A stretch of DNA of 64,000 nt from Eulemur rufifrons (Eukaryota > Chordata > Mammalia > Primates > Lemuridae): NCBI RefSeq assembly GCF_041146395.1, contig NC_091009.1:2685001-2749000 (forward strand). Reading direction: 5' to 3'. The position numbers and the translations under genes are program-made. A model generated the notes under the pieces. The model saw nothing but the letters and a program-made list of their open reading frames with translations, was not told the DNA's origin and made no database searches. Positions 23,805 through 33,000 of this stretch are shown in pieces; position 1 is the first letter of the stretch, and each line of letters starts with the position of its first letter.

Positions 23805-23810
23805 TTCAGG
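23805..23810 (+). repeat. Six-base target-site duplication, left copy (ERV)
   Basis: TTCAGG precedes the 5' LTR and recurs at 30085-30090 after the 3' LTR. Six bases is the usual duplication length for betaretrovirus-type integrases. The uninterrupted sequence is visible in sister class D monomers at 33918-33923 and 35573-35578. Confidence 0.93.
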
Positions 23811-24433
23811 TGTTGAGCCTACGAATACTGAGTTGTAGAAATGTCCCCTGTATTTCTGGAGACAAGATTTGATTTCAGAAGTCAAATAAGGCTTTGCCTC
23901 AAGGAAAAGATAAATGTGTTAGTTCAAAAGCTGCCTCGTCTCAGGAGGGCGTCTTGCTGGTCAGTAGAAGCTGCATCTCAAGGAGACAGCTGTAAACTGG
24001 GCCTTTGGTTCTCACCTGTTTTGAAAGACAAGGCAGGCCTCCCTTAGGACCAAAGGTTGCTGGTGCTGCTGACAGGTGGACTCCCGGAGATGAGAGCTAA
24101 TCAGATAGATATGCTAATGCCCAAGCCGGGCCCAGATGGAACCATGCGGTTCAAGTAATTAACACAAAGCACAGCCCATGTTGACTTCTGGGATCATCTC
24201 TGTCTCCAAGAACACAATCACCAGAGCCAAGATGTCTCTGTTTGTTGCTAAAGTCATAGCCTTATCATAAAACTTAGAAGTTTGCCCCAAGAAGATTTTA
24301 TAACCCATTGTTCCCCTAGTTAGAGTTAGTTAAAGGATCTGTAGTAGACTTTTAGGAGACTTTGACCCTAAAGCAAACTGCCTGTTAGTATCAAAATCCC
24401 GTTGCCCTTGGCAACCGGAGCCTGTATGTACCC

Positions 24434-24441
24434 TATATAAT
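24434..24441 (+). promoter_or_regulatory. Probable TATA box of the 5' LTR
   Basis: TATATAAT lies about 30 bases upstream of a 10-bp inverted repeat at 24464-24493. That places the expected transcription start close to the base of the hairpin. The same element is at 29743-29750 in the 3' LTR. Confidence 0.65.
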
Positions 24442-24463
24442 ACCTGTGTGGAGTTTCAGTTGG

Positions 24464-24493
24464 GGAAATATTTGATGCGGGTAAAATATTTCC
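24464..24493 (+). other. Stem-loop at the predicted transcript start (LTR R region)
   Basis: GGAAATATTT and AAATATTTCC form a perfect 10-bp stem with a 10-base loop. The position just downstream of the TATA box would place it at the 5' end of viral RNA and, via R, near its 3' end. Function is unknown. Confidence 0.55.
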
Positions 24494-24542
24494 ATCCGGA
24501 TACCCTCCTTTATCTATTTTCATAAACTTTCACTTTATAAAC

Positions 24543-24563
24543 AAAAAAAAAAAAAAAAAAAAA
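24543..24563 (+). repeat. Run of 21 A inside the 5' LTR
   Basis: A homopolymer replaces about 197 bases that the 3' LTR has between ACTTTATAAAC and the GGACCTCTTTGCGG block. Other long A-runs in the provirus are at about 25409-25421 and 25706-25724. Confidence 0.9.
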
Positions 24564-24602
24564 GGACCTCTTTGCGGGGAGCGTAGCTAACTCCCCGCAA
24601 AC

Positions 24603-24620
24603 TGGCGTAGTCGGCAGGAC
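24603..24620 (+). promoter_or_regulatory. Primer-binding site, tRNA-Ser type
   Basis: Three bases after the LTR end, TGGCGTAGTCGGCAGGA is complementary over 17 bases to the 3' end of mammalian tRNA-Ser (AGA family, ending GACTACG plus CCA), as I recall that tRNA. The next base differs. This site would prime minus-strand DNA synthesis. Well-known betaretroviruses mostly use tRNA-Lys, so the choice is notable. Confidence 0.8.
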
Positions 24621-24730
24621 ACTCCGATAGGGACTTGAAGGCAAAAGGCTTTGCTCGAGCGAAGAGTTCCCGAATTGCATCGCAAGGGACCTGGAGTGGA
24701 TTGAAAGTCGCACGCGCGTCTTACCTAGTG

Positions 24731-24740
24731 AGAGGTAAGT
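24731..24740 (+). promoter_or_regulatory. Probable major splice donor in the viral leader
   Basis: AGAGGTAAGT is a near-ideal donor, with the cut after base 24734. It lies between the primer-binding site and the gag start. That is the normal place for the donor used to make spliced env RNA. Confidence 0.65.
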
Positions 24741-24788
24741 GAACATCTCCAGGGCAAAGTAAATTATTATTCTGTCCGGATTAAAATA

Positions 24789-25880
24789 ATGAGGAAGACT
24801 ATCTTTTCTGAGTATGTGGAATTGTTGAGAGCTTATTAAAGGGTACTAGAGTAATTGCCAAAAAGAAAAATCTCGAGAAATTGTTAATTTAATTTCCAAG
24901 CACTGTGATTGGTTCCCACCTCCGGGTGAGTTCAAGCTGCAGCAAAAGTAGTTGGCGCTGAAAACATTATGAAAAGCGCTCCGAAAATAAATAAATAAAT
25001 AAATTAATTAAATTTCTCTATGTATTTAAAAGCTCTGCTCTTTAATTTCTCAAGCTCTACAGCTGTTTCATTCTAACTCAGAATTCTCTTTTAGCGAGAC
25101 GGAGGATATCCGTCCTAAAATAAGCTTAGTAAAAGATCTGGAGCCTGTTTTTAGCAGAAAAGAGAAGGTCAATTGGGACCTTCCGTCTGCATTGGGCCAG
25201 GATAAGACAAAGCCAATAAAAGTAGGTACCGACCCTCTTCTCGGGTCTATAGAAAATATAGAAAAGAGAAAAAGAAAGAATTCTAAAGGAGAACTTTCAC
25301 TTTAAGAGCTCTCTGCGCGGCTCAAGTCAGCCGCTTTAAGCTTGGGAACCGCTACTCTCTAATGCAAATGATTCCCTGAAGCATGATCCACCGTTGAGAG
25401 AGGCTGTTAAAAAAAAAAAAACTTTTAAAGAACAAACTAAGATCTTAGAAAAGATGATCAGGTTATTGCTCAAATTCAACAGTGCTGTATTAGAACATAA
25501 GAGAAGATAGCTTCTCCTAAACAGTCTGTGTTTTCTTGTGTAAGATGTTAAAGAAAATGTTAATGAAACTTATGTAGATTTTATCACTAGATTACAAGAT
25601 GTGCAAAAAACGGTTAGTCCGCCTGACTTAAAAAATTTAATATTACATATATTGGCTTTTAATAATACTAATTCAAAATGTTAGCGGCTTTTACATCCGC
25701 CGCTCAAAAAAAAAAAAAAAAAAAAGGGTTTCGCCGAAAAGTTAAATCAGAGGCTTTTAAAATACAAATGTTGGCTGAGGCTAGCAGTGGGAAAGGCATT
25801 CCCAGAAAGCAAAAAACTGTCGTAAAATGTCTTGATTACGTCCGTAAAGGACATTTTGGAAAAAAAAAAAATTATAAACA
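24789..25880 (+). pseudogene. gag: gag remnants (matrix, capsid end, nucleocapsid)
   Basis: Gag builds the virion shell. About 1.1 kb remains of the roughly 2 kb usual for the class. A matrix-like start at 24789 opens a short frame that is soon stopped; a WFPPPG motif near 24908-24925 in a shifted frame supports matrix. The middle (about 24980-25540) is degenerate, with an AAAT tetranucleotide run near 24986 and several A-runs. A capsid C-terminal-like stretch is readable from about 25548 to 25680 and ends at a TAG (25682-25684). A nucleocapsid-like motif near 25825-25860 keeps one Cys and a GHFGK segment of the Cys-His box but lacks the other cysteines. Assembly function is lost. Confidence 0.75.
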
Positions 25881-25884
25881 ACTT

Positions 25885-26103
25885 TCCGGAGCTTTTATCA
25901 CTGACCGGAGCTCTCTTACCTTAAAAGGGATTTCAGTACATTTGGGTATAGTTGATTCAGATTACTCAGGAAAAATTTCAGTTAATGATGAGTTCCAATT
26001 TTGATTATCTTATTCAGGCTAGAGACCGTATTGCACAACTTCTATTGTTACCTTATATACAGAAGTTCTAAGGCAAGGAGGTTTTGGGAGCACTGGAACT
26101 AAA
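25885..26103 (+). pseudogene. dUTPase domain remnant (gag-pro region)
   Basis: Betaretroviruses encode a dUTPase upstream of the protease; it hydrolyses dUTP to keep uracil out of viral DNA. Readable parts are a middle segment (LTLKG, then GIVDSDYSGKI, about 25917-25978), a DRIAQLLLLP-like segment near 26025-26055 in another frame, and the glycine-rich C-terminal motif GGFGSTG near 26077-26097. A stop at 26002-26004 and a shift separate them. The N-terminal part is missing, so the enzyme is dead. Confidence 0.75.
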
Positions 26104-26580
26104 GTGTATTGGCAAGCTTTAATTAATGACCAGAGACCTCAATTAGAGATTAAGTTAAATGGCAAATCTTTTGTTGGACTTGTAGATACTGGGGCTGATG
26201 TTACAATTATTTCTAAAAGTTTTTGGCCAAAGGCTTGGCCTTTACAAGAAGTTCCTACTGTTCTTACCGGAATAGGAACGATGACTGACATATTTCAAAG
26301 TCGACAAATTTTAAATTGTTCAGGTCCTGATGGACAGACAGCCACTTTAAAACCTTACGTGGCTAACATCACTATTAATTTGTGGGGAAGAGATTTGTTA
26401 CAGCAATGGGGAGCATACATCAATATACCTAATACATCTGCTCCTGCTAAACAGATTATGTTAAATATGAATTATAACCCTTGTTTTGGTTTGGGTAAAA
26501 GGAGCCAAGGGGCTAAGACTTTCGAGGCACCAAAGGCACATACTTCTCGGCATGGTTTATGCTATCCAAATTTTGGATAG
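26104..26580 (+). pseudogene. pro: Retroviral aspartic protease with glycine-rich tail
   Basis: This open stretch of 158 codons contains the active-site motif LVDTGADVT near residues 36-44. The flap region and the C-terminal NLWGRDLL motif near residues 92-99 follow. A glycine-rich G-patch-like tail (CFGLGK) is typical of betaretroviral Pro. The active-site Asp is kept. The frame is the best preserved part of gag-pro-pol. With the upstream frame broken and no intact frameshift arrangement, normal Gag-Pro synthesis is not expected, so I call it a pseudogene although the domain itself is open. Confidence 0.82.
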
Positions 26581-26842
26581 CGGCCACTGCTACTGAAAAG
26601 CACCATTATGCTCTGGCTTTAAATTGGATATCACAAAAGCCTATATGGACAGAGCAGTGGCCACTAAACCAAGAAAAATTGGGTGCTCTTCAAATATTAG
26701 GAGAAGAACAATTACAAGCAGGACATATAGAGGAGTCCACCAGTCCGTGGAATTCTCCTATATTTGTTATTAAAAAGAAATCTGGCAAATGGCAAATGTT
26801 AACTGATTTAAAAATAATCAATATAATTATACAATTAATAAT
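26559..26842 (+). pseudogene. pol: Reverse transcriptase N-terminal fragment
   Basis: Only the first part of reverse transcriptase remains, overlapping the end of pro in another frame. The segment with [16 protein letters not shown] and MLTDL matches the RT fingers region. Soon after, near 26820-26842, the sequence passes directly into the integrase zinc-finger region. The palm with its catalytic aspartates, the thumb, the connection, RNase H and the start of integrase are deleted, roughly 2 kb judged from the usual class II pol length. No polymerase activity is possible. Confidence 0.85.
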
Positions 26843-27673
26843 CAAGCCAAACGTATTGTTTCTCATTGTCCCACTTGTCAATTAATTAATCAGCTTAAAT
26901 TTTCTGCAGGACTTAATCCTCGAGGTCTCTCGCCAAATGAATTATGGCAAATGGATGTTACTCATATTCCTAAATTTGGCAAGTTAGGTATTGTACGTGT
27001 TACTGTAGATACTTATTCCAGTCTTATTATGGCTACTCCATCCTCTGGAGAAACTGTTAGACATGTACTTTCACGTTTACACTCCTGTTTTGTATAAATG
27101 GGAGTCCCAGCCACCATTAAAACTGACAATGGCCCTGCTTACACTAGTCATTCTTTTGCAGCTTTTTATATTAAATGAGACATCAAGCACATTACTGGCA
27201 TTCCTTATAATCCTCAAGGACAAGGTATTATAGAACGTACACATCAAACTTTAAAAAACATGTTATTAAAACAAAAAGGGGGAGGTAGACAGTCTCCCAA
27301 AGACAGAATAAATCAAGCCTTATTTACCTAAAATTTTTTGAATATTCATAAGGAAGATAAATTAACAGCAATAGAAAAGCATTGGAATGGGAGTCCACAA
27401 TCAGACTCTTTCCCTCACCAGCCTATCTGGTGGAAAGATAATGTAGAAAATAAATGGAAAAAAGGATGGGCAAAGGTGTGGGGGAGAGTTTTTGCTTGTG
27501 TTTTGACAGATGACAGACCAACAGTCTGGATTCCAAGCAGAAGAATCAAACCCAGAGTGGAAACTCAAGGGGAAAAAGCAGAAGACACGTCAGGCACAGA
27601 CCATGACGTGGGGACAGCTGAAGAGAACATACAAAGAAGCAGACAAGATATTGAACCGGACATTTGTACCTAA
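26843..27673 (+). pseudogene. pol: Integrase, in one frame with three stops
   Basis: Integrase joins viral DNA to the host chromosome. The frame starts at the second half of the HHCC zinc-binding domain (CPTCQ). The catalytic core is visible with DVTHIPKF, TDNGPAY and an [10 protein letters not shown] segment, which together supply the D, D and E residues. A C-terminal part with a tryptophan-rich segment (WKKGWAKVWGRVFA) follows. In-frame stops lie at 27095-27097, 27176-27178 and 27329-27331. The N-terminal histidines are lost in the deletion. The end overlaps the env start in another frame, the normal class II arrangement. Confidence 0.85.
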
Positions 27674-29147
27674 AACGTCTGTAAATCTTTTTCTTGCCAT
27701 GATCTGCGTGGTGAGCATGGTGGTAAGAGTGTCTGGCAACCAGACACATCACTATTGGGCATTCTAAAATTGCACCCACAGATATACCCCTTTGTAAGAA
27801 AGTAATAATTTCTGATCCTAAAACTTGGGTACAATGGGACAATTATAGAGCTCACACGGGGCGCATTCTTGCTGGGTCCACATCTTATGGTGTTGTCCTA
27901 GACTGGAGTCCCTATGGACATCCTGCCTCCTCTCACAATTTTAAAAAGCTTCATTGGAATAAAACTGCCACCTCGATGTCTGTAAAAGACACTGACCTTA
28001 AAAGTCATATTACATGGCTCAATGATGGTATGAGCTCTCCAGCTCCTCATATTTTAGATGGCCCTATTCATGATCAATTGTGGAAAATATCAGCTGCTTT
28101 GCACCCTTTGCAGGCCTGGATTAGCACACACACTGGATACAAACAATAGCCGAGAATGGACTTTTAATTTAAATTCTACTCATTATATTCAAGTTTGTGT
28201 TAGACTGCCTTACTTATTTATGATTGGACATGCTGTTTATAAAGAACCTTCTTTCCTAGTGACCTGTGACAACTGTTCTTATTATACCTGTATTAAGAAT
28301 TCTATAAAGTTCAACCCTTATAAAGAAACACTTTATATTTTCAAAGCCAGAACAGGACTGTGGTTACCTGTTAAAATGAATAGAGTCTGGCAAGAAACAC
28401 CAGCAATGTTCCTTTTGGATAAACTACTTAACCACATTCTTAACGTACAAAAAGATTTATTGGTCTCTTCATAGCAGCTATTTTGGGAATCATTGCTGTC
28501 ACTGCTTCTGCGGCCACCGCAGGTGTGGCTCTACATCAGACCGTTCAGACCACTGAATTTGTTCAAAACTGGCACCATGATTCAAATCAATTATGGTCTA
28601 CACAAAATCAAATTGACTCTAAATTAGCTACTCAAGTGGCTACTTACAGCAAGCAGTCACCTTGTTGGGAGACCAGGTTATAAGTCTACAAAAGCAACTT
28701 AGACTTCGTTGTGATTGGAATATCACTCAATTTTGTGTTACACCTCATATATATAATCAAACTCGGTTTCCTTGGGAAAACATCAAAAAACATCTACTTA
28801 ATCAAGGAAATCTGACTGAAGAGATTAAAAATTTACAACAAGAAATATTAAGTACCTTCAGTCACAAACTTAAATTGCTCTCTGAAGCTGACATTATTGA
28901 TGACATCTCTTCTGGTTTGGAGTCAGCTGATCCACTTTATCATCTTAAGATCTATGGGAGTTCCACTATTGTAACTTTTAGCATTATTTTAATCCTTTGC
29001 TTGTGTTTATTTATAGTCTGGAGAAAACTCCGAAGCAGACAAGAATCCAGAGACCAACTCCTCGCTGTGATGGCTGTCCAACTCCATCAACTTTCTTCAA
29101 AAAATAAAAAAGGGGGAGATGTTGAGCCTAAGAATACTGAGTTGTAG
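27510..29147 (+). pseudogene. env: Envelope glycoprotein, class II (HML/HERV-K-like), disrupted
   Basis: Env mediates receptor binding (SU) and membrane fusion (TM). The first frame (27510-27767) holds a long leader with a hydrophobic signal segment and then stops. SU sequence continues in other frames to about 28440 and is shorter than usual for the class; a CDNC...YTC cysteine cluster lies near 28268-28294. A furin-type RTKR motif is at 28444-28455, followed by a hydrophobic, Ala-rich fusion-peptide-like segment. A frameshift near 28650 splits the TM ectodomain. The last frame (28662-29147) carries paired cysteines near 28712-28740, a membrane span near 28965-29025 and a short cytoplasmic tail. 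It runs through the polypurine tract and ends in the 3' LTR. No intact Env can be made. Confidence 0.85.
29101..29119 (+). promoter_or_regulatory. Polypurine tract
   Basis: The sequence AAAATAAAAAAGGGGGAGA abuts the 3' LTR start (TGTTGAGCC at 29120). In retroviruses this tract primes plus-strand DNA synthesis. It overlaps the end of the env frame. Confidence 0.9.
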
Positions 29148-30084
29148 AAATGCCCCCTGTATTTCTGGAGACAAGATTTGATTTCAGAAGTCAAATAAGG
29201 CTTTGCCTCAAGGAAAAGATAAATGTGTTAGTTCAAAAGCTGCCTCGTCTCAGGAGGGCGTCTTGCTGGTCAGTAGAAGCTGCATCTCAAGGAGACAGCT
29301 GTAAACTGGGCCTTTGGTTCTCACCTGTTTTGAAAGACAAGGCAGGCCTCCCTTAGGACCAAAGGTTGCTGGTGCTGCTGACAGGTGGACCCCCGGAGAT
29401 GAGAGCTAATCAGATAGATATGCTAATGCCCAAGCCGGGCCCAGATGGAACCATGCGGTTCAAGTAATTAACACAAAGCACAGCCCATGTTGACTTCTGG
29501 GATCATCTCTGTCTCCAAGAACACAATCACCAGAGCCAAGATGTCTCTGTTTGTTGCTAAAGTCATAGCCTTAACATAAAACTTAGAAGTTTGCCCCAAG
29601 AAGATTTTATAACCCATTGTTCCCCTAGTTAGAGTTAGTTAAAGGATCTGTAGTAGACTTTTAGGAGACTTTGACCCTAAAGCAAACTGCCTGTTAGTAT
29701 CAAAATCCCGTTGCGCTTGGCAACCGGAGCCTGTATGTAACCTATATAATACCTGTGTGGAGTTTCAGTCGGGGAAATATTTGATGCGGGTAAAATATTT
29801 CCATCCGGATACCCTTCTTTATCTATTTTCATAAACTTTCACTTTATAAACTATATCTTTGGCTCTGTGTACTATTATTGCCATTACTTTATATTTTTAT
29901 TTCTGTTTCCTACTATATTTTTCATCCTTTGCGATGACCCCTGCCTGAGAGACCTGATCGGAAGAAAAAACCTCTTTGCAGGGAGCGTAGCTAACTCCCT
30001 GCAAACTGGCGTAGTCAACTTAGAGATCTGATCAGAACAAAGAGAAAAGGACCTCTTTGCGGGGAGCGTAGCTAACTCCCCACA
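29120..30084 (+). repeat. 3' LTR of the provirus
   Basis: This is the longer, 965-bp LTR, TGTTGAGCC to CCCACA. Beyond base 29851 it has sequence missing from the 5' LTR: a T-rich stretch, then a tandem duplication of about 81 bp. The first copy (about 29951-30020) contains an LTR-end-like block CCTCTTTGCAGGGAGCG...CCCTGCA, followed by AACTGGCGTAGTC, which equals the LTR-to-PBS junction. The second copy ends the LTR. No canonical AATAAA is visible; TATAAA at 29845-29850 is a possible weak polyadenylation signal. Confidence 0.93.
30004..30016 (+). other. Internal LTR-PBS junction fossil
   Basis: AACTGGCGTAGTC reproduces the first 13 bases that follow the 5' LTR (24600-24612), including ten bases of the primer-binding site. 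It sits inside the 3' LTR, directly after a block resembling the LTR end. Confidence 0.85.
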
Positions 30085-30090
30085 TTCAGG
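30085..30090 (+). repeat. Six-base target-site duplication, right copy (ERV)
   Basis: TTCAGG follows the 3' LTR end CCCACA and matches 23805-23810. The class D monomer then continues with CTCTGTCAGATCGCTGG. Confidence 0.93.
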
Positions 30091-33000
30091 AACTCTGTCA
30101 GATCGCTGGTTTGTTTTTATTATCCCCAGAGAAGAGTAGTGGGCATGTGTTTGGCAGGTGAAAAGTGCGGATTCTGTTTCAGAGAATTAAACAGGATCCG
30201 CATGGTCATCTCATTCCTTTAAGAATCCTTTGCTTCATCAGCTGGGATTCCACCATGTTTCTATATACTCCTCTATGCGTGGGCACAAGTACCTGGCTTG
30301 TTCCAAGAAGTATGCTGGAGAGTTTTCAAATTAACCAGTACGTTGAAAATTATTTGCAGGTTTTCAGCGTTTCACCATAATTGTGATAACGTTTGTATGT
30401 GCCTCCTGAAACCCAAGAAGGCTGCGACGGACATAACTATGCTGAGGAGTAGCTGACTTGGTGTTGCCTATTTTTGTTAGTGGAGACAGACAAGAAGCCA
30501 TTCTTCTAAGTATCATCCCACCACCATTTTTCCATTGTTTTAAAATGCAGGGAAATTTTGCAAGTTACCATTATAATTAGTAGCTGGAGGGTACGGTTTT
30601 TTATTTGTGTGGTCGATGTGGATGGGGGGGTCAGGCCCTCTGTCAGTTCGCTGGTTAGTTTTTATTATAACCAGAGAGGAGAAGTGGGCATGTGTTTGGC
30701 AGGAGAAAAGGGCGGATTCTGTTTCAGAGAATTAACGATGATCCCCATGGTCATCCCGTTCCTTTAATAATCCTTTACTTCATCAGCTGGAAATCGACCA
30801 TGGTTCTATATACTCCTCTTTGCGTGGGAACAGGTAACTGGCTTGTTCCAAGAAGTATGCCGCAGAGCTTTTCAATTAACCACTACGTTGTAAATTATTT
30901 GCAGGTGTTCAGCGTTTCACCATAATTGTGATAACGTTTGTTTGTGCCTCCTGAAACCCAAGAAGGCTGCGACGGACAAAACTATGCTGAGGAGTAGCTG
31001 ACTTGGTGTTGCCTATTTTTGTTAGTGGAGACTGACAAGAAGCCATTCTTCTAAGTATCATCCCACCACCATTTTTCCATTGTTTAAAAATGCAGGGAAA
31101 TTTTGCAAGTTAGCATTATAATTAGTAGCTGGAGGGTACGGTTTTTTTTTTTTTTGTGTGTGGTCGATGTGGATGCGGGGGTCAGGCCCTCTGTCAGTTC
31201 GCTGGTTAGTTTTTATTATCCCCAGAGAGGAGAAGTGGGTATGTGTTTGGCAGGTGAAAAGGGCGGATTCTGTTTCAGAGAATTAACGATGATCCCCATG
31301 GTCATCCCATTCCTTTAATAATCCTTTATTACACCAGCTGGAAATCCACCATGGTTCTATATACTCCTCTTTGCGTGGGAACAGGTAATTGGCTTGTTTC
31401 AAGAAGTATGCCGCAGAGCTTTTCAATTAACCACTACGTTGAAAATTATTTGCAGGTGTTCAGCGTTTCACCATAATTGTGATAACGTTTGTTTGTGCCT
31501 CCTGAAACCCAAGAAGGCTGAGACGGACATAACTATGCTGAGGAGTAGCTGACTTGGTTTTGCCTATTTTTGTTAGTGGAGACTGACAAGAAGCCATTCT
31601 TCTAAGCATCATCCCATCACCATTTTTCCATTGTTTTAAAATGCAGGGAAATTTTGCAAGTTAGCATTATAATTAGTAGCTGGAGGGTACGGTTTTTTTT
31701 TTTGTCAGTGGTCGATGTAGATGGGGGGGTCAGGCCCTCTGTCAGTTGGCTGGTCAGTTTTTATTATCCCCAGAGAGGAGAAGTGGGTATTAGTATGGCA
31801 GGGGAAAACTGCGGATCTGTTTCAGAGAATTAAACAGGATCCGCATGGTAATCCCGTTCCTTTAAGAATCATTTGCTTCATGAGCTGGGAATCCACCATG
31901 GTTCTATATACTCCTCTTTGCGTGGGAACAGGTAATTGGCTTGTTCCAAGAAGTATGCCGCAGAGCTTTTCAATTAACCACTACGTTGAAAATTATTTGC
32001 AGGTGTTCAGCGTTTCACCATAATTGTGATAACGTTTGTTTGTGTCTCCTGAAACCCAATATGGCTGCCAAGGACATAAGTATGCTGAGGTGTAGCTGAC
32101 TTCGTGTTGCCTATTTTTGTTAGTGGAGACTGACAAGAAGCCATTCTTCTAAGAAGCATTCCACCATCATTTTTCCATTGTTTAAAAATGCAGGGAAATT
32201 TTGCAAGTTAGCATTATAATTAGTAGCTGGAGGGTACTTTTTTTTTTTTGTGGGGTCAGTGTGGATGGGTTGGTCAGGCCATCTGTCAATTCACTGGTTT
32301 CTTTTTATTATCCCCAGAGAGGAGAAGTGGGCATGTGTTTGGCAGGTGAAAAGTGCGGATTCTGTTTCAGAGATTTAAACAGGATCCGCATGGTCATCTC
32401 ATTCCTTTAAGAATCCTTTGCTTCATCAGCTGGGATTCCACCATGTTTCTATATACTCCTCTATGCGTGGGCACAGGTACCTGGCTTGTTCCAAGAAGTA
32501 TGCCGCAGAGTTTTTCAATTAACCACTACGTTGAAAATTATTTGCAGGTTTTCAGCGTTTCATCATAATTTTGATAACGTTTGTATGTGCCTCCTGAAAC
32601 CCAAGAAGGCTGGGACGGACATAACTATGCTGAGGAGTAGCTGACTTGGTGTTGCCTATTTTTGTTAGTGGAGAATGACAAGAAGCCATTCTTCTAAGTA
32701 TCATCCCACCACCATTTTTCCATTGTTTTAAAATGCAGGGAAATTTTGCAAGTTAGCATTATAATTAGTAGCTGGAGGGTACGGTTTTTTTTTTGTGTGT
32801 GGTCGATGTGGATGGGGGGGTCAGGCCCTCTGTCAGTTCGCTGGTTAGTTTTTATTATCCCCAGAGAGGAGAAGTGGGCATGTGTTTGGCAGGTGAAAAG
32901 GGCGGATTCTGTTTCAGAGAATTAACGATGATCCCCATGGTCATCCCGTTCCTTTAATAATCCTTAACTTCATCAGCTGGAAATCCACCATGGTTCTATA

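Larger units (their letters stand above)
23811..24599 (+). repeat. 5' LTR of the provirus
   Basis: This 789-bp LTR begins TGTTGAGCC and ends CCCGCA. Over its first 732 bases (to 24542) it aligns without gaps to 29120-29851 of the 3' LTR, with eight substitutions by eye. After 24542 it has a run of 21 A's and then only the terminal 36 bases, whereas the 3' LTR has about 197 bases of other sequence before the same terminal block. The TATA box and a putative transcript-start hairpin are annotated separately. The terminal block contains the inverted repeat GCGGGGAG/CTCCCCGC. Confidence 0.93.
23811..30084 (+). mobile_element. Betaretrovirus-like (class II) endogenous provirus, internally deleted
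   Basis: This 6.27-kb provirus is complete at both ends but defective inside. Its order is 5' LTR, tRNA-Ser type primer-binding site, splice donor, gag remnants, dUTPase and protease remnants, a short reverse transcriptase piece joined to integrase, env, polypurine tract and 3' LTR. A dUTPase next to a protease with a glycine-rich tail, an HML/HERV-K-like env transmembrane part and the 6-bp target duplication place it among class II elements. Every gene carries stops, shifts or deletions. The LTRs begin with TGTTGA and end with CA. It is inserted in a class D satellite monomer and appears once in the window. Confidence 0.95.

Noticed and set aside
25706..25724. Poly(A) run as the tail of a processed pseudogene or SINE
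   Set aside because: Readable gag sequence continues on both sides and there is no target-site duplication, so a homopolymer expansion within gag is more likely.
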